Part shown: positions 9,205 through 20,400 of the stretch, one piece after another
How the letters are laid out: every line of letters begins with the position of its first letter
How positions within the stretch are numbered: the first letter of the stretch is position 1
DNA from: Symbiodinium natans
Lineage: Eukaryota > Sar > Dinophyceae > Suessiales > Symbiodiniaceae
Direction of reading: 5' to 3'
Length of the DNA stretch: 39,887 bases
Assembly (NCBI GenBank): GCA_905221605.1
Contig: CAJNDS010001037.1
Span: 1-39,887, forward strand
The notes under the pieces: generated by a model
What the model saw: only the letters and a program-made list of their open reading frames with translations
What the model was told of the DNA's origin: nothing
Database searches by the model: none
Program-made: the position numbers and the translations under genes

Positions 9205-9335
9205 CGCGGTTCAGGGTTTAGGGTTTGGGGTTTGGGGTTTGGGGTTTAGGGTTCAGGGTTTAGGGTTTAGGGTTTAGGGTTTAGGGTTTAGAGTTTAGGG
9301 TTTGGGGTTTAGGGTTTGGGGTTTAGGGTTTAGGG
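9205..9335 (+). repeat. TTTAGGG/TTTGGGG array at the 3' end of the SNF2 gene
   Basis: A mixed telomeric tract. The minus-strand reading frame of the SNF2 terminal exon runs into it and meets its stop at 9295-9297, so if no further splice occurs the last residues (NPKPQTLNPKP) are encoded by telomeric repeats. Confidence 0.85.
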
Positions 9336-9872
9336 AACAAAGCCGCAGTTGTTTTCCGGCCGCACTCATCTCCGGCTGCCGGCGAGCGGGGCGCTTCGGC
9401 TTTGGTTCTGGCGTCTCTCCGGCATCGTCCAGGTCATTGCTGCGCCTCTTGCGCTTTGGCGTCAGCAGCTGCGATTCTCGCAATGCAGAGGGATGATCCT
9501 TCTCCTGGTCGACAACCCTGCTGGCGGTCTCTGACTTTCTCGCCAAGGCGTTAAACATAATCTCGTCCGGTGAACCCCGACCGCCAGCAACCAAGTAGTA
9601 CACCAGCACTCGACTAGCTTGCTGGCCCATCCTATGTATCCTCGACTCCGCTTGGTTGAGCGCGCTGGGCGTCCAGCACAGCTCGGCGAAGATGCAGGTG
9701 TCGGCAATGTCAAGATTCAGCCCGGTGTTACACGCCGTCAGTGCCAAAACAGCAAAGCGGCAGCCATCAGCGGACTTGAACGTGGTCAGCTGCCTGTTCC
9801 GCTCGTTTGGGCTCGTGTCGCCGGTGATGTGGACCCACAAATCGCCGCAGCTGCCCTCGCCGAGCTGCTTTC
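9295..9872 (-). CDS. SNF2 exon 11: helicase motifs V-VI and basic tail
   Basis: It starts after an AAG|G acceptor and continues ...HITGDTSPNERNRQL, the helicase C-terminal lobe. It contains the FAELCWTP signature typical of the SMARCAL1/ZRANB3 group and the arginine finger motif QAESRIHRMGQ. After YYLVAGG the sequence becomes low-complexity and basic (PKRKRRSNDLDD, PEPKPKRPARR). The end is ambiguous: a stop inside telomeric repeat at 9295-9297, or a GC donor near 9344. Confidence 0.8.
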
Positions 9873-12800
9873 CTTGCTTACCAAGGGGAAAAATTAAAAA
9901 AATAATAAACTTTACTGTTCCAACTAAATATGCAAACCAAAAACGTTTCAAGTTCAACTATTGACTAAGTAAGCTTCTGAAAAACTCCGCCAACTTGTCA
10001 TGGACGCACTTGTGGTGGGCGAAGATCAAGACCTTGGTCTTCACCCCGGCCTGCTCATCAAAAAACGAGGTGTGCAGCCAATCGCAGACTGCGGTCTGCT
10101 TCGCTTCTGCCAGCAGCTTGAAGATCTTCATGATCTCGTGGCTGGGCAGGCTGTCGATCTCATCACCTCCTTCTGGCCTCTCTCTTTGGCGGCCCTAAAC
10201 CCTAAACCCTAAACCCTAAACCCTAAACCCTAAACCCTAAACCCTAAACCCTAAACCCTAAACCCTAAACCCTAAACCCTAAACTCATCACCTTCTGGCC
10301 TCTCTTTGGCGGCCTTCTCGAAATCTGAAACCAGCTGCTGCTGCTTGGCGACGGGCCCCATCTCGGACGGGGTCAGCTCGAGGTGCACCTTCAAGCGCCT
10401 GGCTGGTTTAGGGTTTAGGGTTTAGGGTTTAGGGTTTAGGGTTTAGGGTTTAGGGTTTAGGGTTTAGGGTTTAGGGTTTAGGGTTTAGGGTTTAGGGTTT
10501 AGGGTTTAGGGTGGGTTTAGGGTTTAGGGTTTAGGGTTTAGGGTTTAGGGTTTAGGGTTTAGGGTTTAGGGTTTAGGGTTTAGGGTTTAGGGTTTAGGGT
10601 TTAGGGTTTAGGGTTTAGGGTTTAGGGTTTAGGGTTTAGGGTTTTAGGGTTTAGGGTTTCGGGTTTCGGGTTTCGGGTTTCGGGTTTCGGGTTTCGGGTT
10701 TAGGGTTTAGGGTTTAGGGTTTAGGGTCTAGGGTTTAGGGCTTAGGGTTTGTTTACCCCCCAAAAAGCGCACACGTTCAGTTCTATGTAGGGGATTCTGG
10801 TATCCCAAAAAGTGTAAAGTGTACTTTGGGACGTCCCGCCTTAGACTAGCGGTCCTTACTAGGGACTATAGTACCCTACGACAGGCCCCATTAAGGAGCT
10901 GTTCGTATAAGGGGGAACTACTCCCTAAACCCTCAACCCTCCACCCTCAACCCTCAACCCTCAACCCTAAACCTTAAACCCTAAACCCTACTGCGGGGCG
11001 GCCTTTTTGGTGGTAGCTCTGCGAGCACCTCCTCCTTCGTCCGCCGCACCATGAAAAGGCGCAGCAGCTCGGAGAGCTTGTCCTCATGCTCCTTGCACAC
11101 CTGGGCTGCGAGGGTTTAGGGTTTAGGAGTTTAGAGTTTAGGGGTTTCGGGTTTAGGGTCTAGGGTTCAGGGCTTAGGGGTTTAGGGGTTTAGGGGTTTA
11201 GGGGTTTGGGGGTTTGGGGGTTTGGGGGTTTGGGGGTTTTGGGGTTTAGGGGTTTAGGGGTGTAGGGGTTTAGGGGTTTAGGGGTTTAGGGGTTTAGGGG
11301 TTTAGGGGTTTAAGGGTTTAGGGGTTTAGGGGTTTGGGGGAAATGGAATACGGGCACTACTGAGCATCCTAGCCACGCCAGTCCAACGATTGATGGTCCT
11401 ATATCCTGTGTTGAATGCCCTGTTCTCGGCACAGAAATGCGTACACCACTTGTCCAAAGGCGGCAAACGAATGCGGTTGCCAATAACAGCAGCCATAAGT
11501 GGGAGGATATCGCCGGCTGACGAATTCGCAAGCGGTGTGCCCGTCATCAGGATCGCTCGCGTAGCTGTGTGCAGGATAGGAATCAAGGTCTTCGTTCGCT
11601 GCGTCTTGAAATCCTTGAGCGCGTGGGCCTCGTCGATGATCACCGTGCGGTACGGCTGGCCATCCGCTGCGACGCGTAGATGACCATTGCTTTGACCACC
11701 CGTACCTTGGTTGCTGAGTTCATAAGCCCCCCAAAAGTACACACTTTCAGTTCTCTAGGGGGATTGTGGTATCCCAAAACGTGTATAAAGTGTACTCAAA
11801 CCCTAAACCCTAAACCCTAAACCCTGAACCCTAAACCCCAAACCCTAAAACTAAGGCACCGTTTGCAACGCCCTTGCGCTGCATCTGTCCAACGACGAGG
11901 CCGTAGGAAACCAGAACAAACTGCGCTGTTGGCCTGATCTCCACCGGCACTTTCCTCGGTTGGCCCTTTGAACCCTCTGAAAAATATTCATATATATATA
12001 TATATATTCATATGTACGAAGGACCTTTATGTACTATTTGGCAATCCTTTTTGTTTTATTTATATAAATAAGCGCGCTATTTTTTTTAGAATTTAAAGAA
12101 TTTAAACGCTTTAAATTCCTTAAATTGGAAATAAGGCCGGTATTTCTTTTTTAAGGAATTTAAGGAATTTAAAGGGCTTAAATTCCTTAAATTCCTTAAA
12201 TTGGAAATAAGGCGGGTATTTCTTTTTTAAAGAATTTCAGGAATTTAAAGGGCTTAAATTCCTTAAATTCCTTAAATTGGAAATGAGGCCGGTATTTCTT
12301 TTTTAAGGAATTTAAGGAATTTAAAGGGCTTAAATTCCTTAAATTCCTTAAATTGGAAATAAGGCCGGTATTTCTTTTTTAAAGAATTTAAGGAATTTAA
12401 ATGGCTTAAATTCCTTAAATTCCTTAAAATGGAAATAGGCCGGCGCCTGGGTCCTGAAAGAGGGGCCGCCTATTTAAATTTTATAAATCCTTTAAATTCT
12501 TTAAATTCTTTAAATTGGAAATAAGGCCGGTATTTCTTTTTTAAGGAATTTAAGGAATTTAAAGGGCTTAAATTCCTTAAATTCCTTAACTTGGAAATAA
12601 GGCCGGTACTTCTTTTTTAAGGAAATTAAGGAATGTAAAGGGCTTAAATTCCTTAAATTCCTTAAATTGGAAATAGGCCGGCGCCTGGGTCCTGAAACAG
12701 GGGCCGCCTATTTAAATTTTATAAATCCTTTAAATTCTTTAAATTCTTTAAATTGGAAATAAGGCCGGTATTTCTTTTTAAGGAATTTAAGGAATTTAAA

Positions 12801-15800
12801 GGGCTTAAATTCCTTAAATTGCTTAAATTGGAAATAGGGCCGGTATTTCTTTTTTAAGGAATTTAAAGAATTTAAGGAATTTATAAAATTTAAATTGGGG
12901 GGCCTGGGTCTTGAAATAGGGGCCGCCTATTTAAATTTTATAAATCCTTCAAAATCTTTAAATTCTTTAAATTGGAAATAAGGCCGGTATTTCTTTTTTA
13001 AAGAATTTAAGGAATTTAAAGGGCTTAAATTCCTTAAATTCCTTAAATTGGAAATAGGGCGGGTATTTCTTTTTTAAGGAATTTAAAGAATTTAAAGGGT
13101 TTAAATTCCTTAAATTCCTTAAATTGGAAATAGGGCCGGTATTTCTTTTTTAAGGAATTTAAAGAATTTAAAGAATTTATAAAATTTAAATTGGGGGGCC
13201 TGGGTCCTGAAACAGTGGCCGCCTATTTAAATTTTATAAATCCTTTAAATTCTTTAAATTCTTTAAATTGGAAATAAGGCCGGTATTTCTTTTTTAAGGA
13301 ATTTAAGGACTTTAAGGGGCTTAAATTCCTTAAATTCTTTAAATTGGAAATAGCGCGGGTATTTCTTTTTTAAGGAATTTAAGGAATTTAAAGGGCTTAA
13401 AGTCCTTGAATTCCTTAAATTGGAAACAAGGCCCGTATTTCTTTTTTAAGGAATTTAAGGAATTTAAAGGGCTTAAATTCCTTAAATTCCTTAAATTGGA
13501 AATAGGGCCCGTATTTCTTTTTTCAGGAATTTACGGAATTTAAAGGGCTTAAATTCCTTGAAATCCTTAAATTGGAAATAGGGCCGGTATTTCTTTTTTA
13601 AGGAATTTAAAGAATTTAAGGAATTTATAAAATTTAAATTGGGGCGCCTGGGTCCTGGCACAGGGGCCGCCTATTTAAATTTTATAAATCCTTTAAATTC
13701 TTTAAATTCTTTAAATTGGAAATAAGGCCGGTATTTCTTTTTTAAGGAATTTAAGGAATTTAAAGGGCTTAAATTCCTTAAATTCCTTAAATTGGAAATA
13801 AGGCCGGTATTTCTTTTTTAAGGAATTTAAGGAATTTAAAGGGCTTAAATTCCCTAAATTCCTTAAATTGGAAATAGGGCCTGTATTTCTTTTTTAAGGA
13901 ATTTAAGGAATTTAAAGGGCTTAAATTCCTTAAATTCCTTAAATTGCAAATAGGGCCAGTATTTCTTTTTTAAGGAATTTAAAGAATTTAAGGAATTTAT
14001 AAAATTTAAATTGGGGTGCCTGGGTCCTGAAACAGGGGCCGCCTATTTAAATTTTATAAATCCTTTAAATTCTTTAAATTCTTTAAATTGGAAATAAGGC
14101 CTGTATTTCTTTTTTAAGGAATTTAAGGAATTTAAAGGGCTTAAATTCCTTAAATTGCTTAAATTGGAAATAGGGCCGGTATTTCTTTTTTAAGGAATTT
14201 AAAGAATTTAAGGAATTTATAAAATTTAAATTGGGGGGCCTGGGTCTTGAAATAGGGGCCGCCTATTTAAATTTTATAAATCCTTTAAATTCTTTAAATT
14301 GGAAATAAGGCCGGTATTTCTTTTTTAAGGAATTTAAGGACTTTAAGGGGCTTAAATTCCTTAAATTCTTTAAATTGGAAATAGCGCGGGTATTTCTTTT
14401 TTAAGGAATTTAAGGAATTTAAAGGGCTTAAATTCCTTGAATTCCTTAAATTGGAAACAAGGCCCGTATTTCTTTTTTAAGGAATTTAAGGAATTTAAAG
14501 GGCTTAAATTCCTTAAATTCCTTAAATTGGAAATAGGGCCCGTATTTCTTTTTTCAGGAATTTACGGAATTTAAAGGGCTTAACTTCCTTGAAATCCTTA
14601 AATTGGAAATAGGGCCGGTATTTCTTTTTTGAGGAATTTAAAGAATTTAAGGAATTTACAAAATTTAAATTGGGGCGCTGGGTCCTGGCACAGGGGCCGC
14701 CTATTTAAATTTTATAAATCCTTTAAATTCTTTAAATTCTTTAAATTGGAAATAAGGCCGGTATTTCTTTTTTAAGGAATTTAAGGAATTTAAAGGGCTT
14801 AAATTCCTTAAATTCCTTAAATTGGAAATAAGGCCGGTATTTCTTTTTTAAGGAATTTAAGGAATTTAAAGGGCTTAAATTCCTTAAATTCCTTAAATTG
14901 GAAAGAAGGCCGGTATTTCTTTTTTAAGGAATTTAAGGAATTTAAAGGGCTTAAATTCCTTAAATTCCTTAAATTGGAAATAGGGCCGGTATTTCTTTTT
15001 TAAGGAATTTAAAGAATTTAAGGAATTTATAAAAATTTAAATTGGGGTGCCTGGGTCCTGAAACAGGGGCCGCCTATTTAAATTTTATAAATCCTTTAAA
15101 TTCTTTAAATTCTTTAAATTGGAAATAAGGCCGGTATTTCTTTTTTAAGGAATTTAAGGAATTTGAAGGGCTTAAATTCCTTAAATTCCTTAAATTGGAA
15201 ATAGGGCCCGTATTTCTTTTTTAAAGAATTTAAGGAATTTAAAGGGCTTAAATTCCTTAAATTCCTTAAATTGGAAATAGGGCCGGTATTTCTTTTTTGA
15301 GGAATTTAAGGAATTTAAAGGGCTTAAATTCCTTAAATTCCTTAAATTGGAAATAGTGCTATTTCTTTTTTAAGGATTTTAAAGAATTTAAAGAATTTAT
15401 AAAATTTAAATTGGGGTGCCTGGGTCCTGAAACAGGGGCCGCCTATTTAAATTTATAAATCCTTTAAATTCTTTAAATTCCTTAAATTGGAAATAAGGCC
15501 GGTATTTCTTTTTTAAGGAATTTAAGGAATTTAAAGGGCTTAAATTCCTTAAATTCCTTAAATTGGATTTTTCAAGAATTTAAGGAATTTCAAGGGCTTA
15601 AATTCCTTAAATTCCTTAAATTGGAAATAGGGCCGGTATTTCTTTTTTAAGGAATTTAAAGAATTTATGGAATTTATAAAATTTAAATCGGGGGGCCTGG
15701 GTCCTGAAACAGGGGCCGCCTATTTAAATTTTATAAATCCTTTAAATTCTTTAACTTCTTTAAATCGGAAATAAGGCCGGTATTTCTTTTTTAAGGAATT

Positions 15801-17344
15801 TAAGGAATTGAAGGGCTTCAATTCCTTAAATTCTTTAAATTGGAAATAGGGCCCGTATTTCTTTTTTAAAGAATTTAAGGAATTTAAAGGGCTTAAATTC
15901 CTTAAATTCCTTAAATTGCAAATAGGGCCGGTATTTCTTTTTTAAGGAATTTAAAGAATTTAAGGAATTTATGAGATCTGGCCGTTGTTTTTTAACGGAA
16001 TGTATATAGCAAATGCTACTTACAAAGACACCCTCACCGGAGATTTGTGTTTTTGCACATTTTTTCATTTTTTCTGTAGCAGAACTCACCTTCAAAGGAC
16101 ACCCACACCGGAAACCTCTATTTTTGCACATGTGCGTTTTCTGTGTTTTTCTGTAGCAAAACCCACCTTAAAAGACATCCACACTGGAGACCCCGCCACC
16201 GCTCCGATACAATTTCATTAGCTAAGTAAAATAAGGATTCTATTAATATTTAACTACTTATTAATAGAAGGCCTTATGCCCTGTTTTGATTGATATTCGC
16301 TTTGGTTTCATCGTGATTGGCTACACTCCAAAAGGGTAACAGCCCATTTTAGCCAGTTTCTTTTTGGCGCGGCACTTCTTAAAAAAAAACCTTAAATTGC
16401 TTTAATTCTTTAAATTCCTAAATGCATAATTTAAGAATTTAAGGAATTTAAGGTTTTTTTTTTTAATTAAAAAAAGGGTCGGCCCAACAATTTTATTGAC
16501 CCAATTTAGGAATTTAAGGAATTTAAGGAATTAAGGTTTGTTTTTTAAATTTAAAAAGGGCCGGCCCAACAATTTGATTTACCTACTTTAAGAATTTAAG
16601 GAATTTAAGGTTTTGTCCAAATTTCAAGGCTTTTTTGGGGAGGCCCAGCGCCTTCCCCTTAAATCCTTAAACCCTAAACCCTAAGCTCCTAAGCGCCTAA
16701 GGGCCTCACCCCTAAACCCTTAAGCCCTAAACCCTAAGCTCCTAAGCTCCGAAGAGCCTACCCCCTAGATCCTTAAACCCTAAGCTCCAAAGCTCCTGAA
16801 CGTCTACCCCCTAAACCCTTAGACCCTAAACCCTAAGCTCCTGAGGTCCTAAGCGCCTAAGTGCCTACCCCTTAAATCCTTAAACCCTAGGCTCCAAAGC
16901 TCCTAAGCTCCTCAACGTCTACCCCCTAAACCCTTAGACACTAAACCCTGAGCTCCTGAGGTCCTAAGCGCCTACGTGCCTACCCCCTAAATCCTCAAAC
17001 CCTCCTAAGCTCCTAAGCTCCTAAGCTCGTAAGCGCCTACCCCCCAAACCCTTAAACCTGAAATCAAACCCTAAACCCTAAGCTCCTAGGCTTCGAAATC
17101 CTTAAACCTACACCCTAAGCTCCTAAGCGCCTCAGCGCCTACCCCCTAAACCCTGAGACCCCGGGGCCCCCTTTAGATTTTAAAAATACTTGCCTTCTTC
17201 TTTGCTGAAATTTTCTAAGTTTTAAGGATTTAAAATTTAAAAGGAGCTTTCGTTTCAGGTTGAGGGCACGCTAGGGCTGACAAAAGTCCTTTGCTAGGGT
17301 CTACAAAAACCACTTTCGCTTAAACGTCTCTTTCTCCTTCACTC

Positions 17345-17409
<65 letters not shown>

Positions 17410-20400
17410 TCTCTTTGTCTCTGTCTCTTCCTCTCTCTCTCGCTCTCTTTCCCTCTCTTCCTTCCTTCCTTCCTGCTTCTTGTTCTTTCCTCTTCCCTCC
17501 TCGCCCCTCCCATTTTTAACTTGCCATTCAACAGGGAATAAAGGAAGAAAGTCAAGGATAAGAAAGAGAAGGTAGAGTTGTGTTAACACCAGAAACATGA
17601 CACATTTTCCGCGGAATATGTGTCAGTAGAGCTGCGCTAACACCCGAAACATGACACATTTTCTGCAGAATATGTGTCACCAGAGTTGTGTTAACACCAA
17701 AAGCATGACACATTTTCCGTAAAATATGTGTCAGTAGAGCTGTGCTAACACCAAAAACATGACACATTTCCCGCAGAATATGTGTCACTCGAGTTGTGTT
17801 AACACCATAAATATGACACATTTACTGCAGAATATGTGTCGCCAGAGTTGTGTTAACACCAAAAGCATGACACATTTTCCGCAACATATGTGTCAGTGGA
17901 GCTGTGCTAGCACCAAAAACGTGACACATTTCCGCGGAATATGTGTCACCAGAGTTGCGTTAAAACCAAAAACATGACACGTTTTTTTGCAAAATATGTG
18001 TCCGTAGAGCTGTGCTAACACAAAACACACATTTTCCGTGGAATATGTGTCACCAGTATTGTGTTAACACAAAAGCATGACACATTTTCCGCAGAGTATG
18101 TGTCAGTAGAGCTGTGCGAACACCAAAAGCATGACACATTTTCCGCAGAATATGTGTCACTAGAGCTGTGTTAACACCATAAAAATGACACATTTTCTGC
18201 AGAATATGTGTCGCCAGAGTTGTGTTAACACTAAAAACATGACACATGTTCCGCGGAATCTGTGTCACCCTCCCCTCTACTCAAAGAGCCCCTACTCCCC
18301 TGCCGTCTACCCCCTAAACCCTTAAACCCTAAACCCTAAGCTCCTGAGAATTATAAGCGCCTAAGTGCCTACCCCCTAAATCCTTAAACCCTAAGCTCCA
18401 AAGCTCCTAAGCTCCTCAACGTCTACCCCCTAAACCCTTAAACCCTAAACCCTGAGCTCCTGAGGTCCTAAGCGCCTATGTGCCAGACACATTTTCCGTA
18501 AAATATGTGTCAGTAGAGCTGTGCTAACACCAAAAACATGACACATTTCCCGCAGAATATGTGTCACTCGAGTTGTGTTAACACCATAAATATGACACAT
18601 TTACTGCAGAATATGTGTCGCCAGAGTTGTGTTAACACCAAAAGCATGACACATTTTCCGCAACATATGTGTCAGTGGAGCTGTGCTAGCACCAAAAACG
18701 TGACACATTTCCGCGGAATATGTGTCACCAGAGTTGCGTTAAAACCAAAAACATGACACGTTTTTTTGCAAAATATGTGTCCGTAGAGCTGTGCTAACAC
18801 AAAACACACATTTTCCGTGGAATATGTGTCGCCAGTATTGTGTTAACACAAAAGCATTACACATTTTCCGCCGAGTATGTGTCAGTAGAGCTGTGCGAAC
18901 ACCAAAAGCATGACACATTTTCCGCAGAATATGTGTCACTAGAGTTGTGTTAACACCATAAACATGACACATTTTCTGCAGAATATGTGTCGCCAGAGTT
19001 GTGTTAACACTAAAAACATGACACATGTTCCGCGGAATCTGTGTCACCCTCCCCTCTACTCAAAGAGCCCCTACTCCCCTGCCGTCTACCCCCTAAACCC
19101 TTGAACCCTAAACCCTAAGCTCCTGAGGTCCTAAGCGCCTAAGTGCCTACCCCCTAAATCCTTAAACCCTAAGCTCCAAAGCTCCTAAGCTCCTCAACGT
19201 CTACCCCCTAAACCCTTAAACCCTAAACCCTGAGCTCCTGAGGTCCTAAGCGCCTACGTGCCTACCCCCTAAATCCTCAAACCCTCCTAAGCTCCTAAGC
19301 TCCTAAGCTCCTAAGCTCCTAAGCTCCTAAGCTCGTAAGCTCCTAAGCTCCTAAGCTCCTAAGCGCCTACCCCCCAAACCCTTAAACCTTAAATCAAACC
19401 CTAAACCCTAAGCTCCTAGGCTCCGAAATCCTTAAACCTACACCCTAAGCTCCTAAGCGCCTCAGCGCCTACCCCCTAAACCCTGAGACCGCGGGGCCCT
19501 TTTTAAATTTTGAAAATACTTGCCTTCTTCTTTGCTGAAATTTTCTAAGTTTTAAGGATTTAAAATTTAAAAGGAGCTTTCGTTTCAGGTTGAGGGCACG
19601 CTAGGGCTGACAAAAGTCCTTTGCTAGGGTTTACAAAACCACTTTCGCTTAAACGTCTCTTTCTCTTTCACTCTCGCTTTCTCTCTGTCTCTCTCTCTTC
19701 TCTTTGTCTTTGTCTCTTCCTCTCTCTCTCTCTCTTTCCCTCTCTGCCTCCTTCCTTCCTTCCCCCTTCCTTCCTTCCTTCCTGCTTCTTGTTCTTTCCT
19801 CTTCCCTCCTCGCCCCTCCCGTTTTTAACTTGCCATTCAACAGGGAATAAAGGAAGAAAGTCAAGGATAAGAAAGAGAAGGTAGAGTTGTGTTAACACCA
19901 GAAACATGACACATTTTCCGCGGAATATGTGTCAGTAGAGCTGCGCTAACACCCGAAACATGACACATTTTCTGCAGAATATGTGTCACCAGAGTTGTGT
20001 TAACACCAAAAGCATGACACATTTTCCGTAAAATATGTGTCAGTAGAGCTGTGCGAACACCAAAAACATGACACATTTCCCGCAGAACATGTGTCACTCG
20101 AGTTGTGTTAACACCATAAAAATGACACATTTTCTGCAGAATATGTGTCGCCAGAGTTGTGTTAACACCAAAAGCATGACACATTTTCCGCAACATATGT
20201 GTCAGTGGAGCTGTGCTAGCACCAAAAACGTGACACATTTCCGCGGAATATGTGTCACCAGAGTTGCGTTAAAACCAAAAACATGACACGTTTTTTTGCA
20301 AAATATGTGTCCGTAGAGCTGTGCTAACACAAAACACACATTTTCCGTGGAATATGTGTCACCAGTATTGTGTTAACACAAAAGCATGACACATTTTCCG

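Noticed and set aside
9302-9964. Plus-strand open frames over the SNF2 helicase exon
   Set aside because: They are shadows of the minus-strand frame, which carries the conserved motifs V and VI.
11987-12010. TATA-box or promoter at the ATATAT run
   Set aside because: It lies inside the giant SNF2 intron close to the acceptor and is a simple AT repeat.
12085-15975. CRISPR array
   Set aside because: Repeats are contiguous with no unique spacers, the DNA is eukaryotic, and no cas genes are near.
17301-17598. Charged RE-rich proteins on the minus strand
   Set aside because: They are translations of the (CT)n microsatellite, recurring identically in the duplicated copy at 19.6-19.9 kb.
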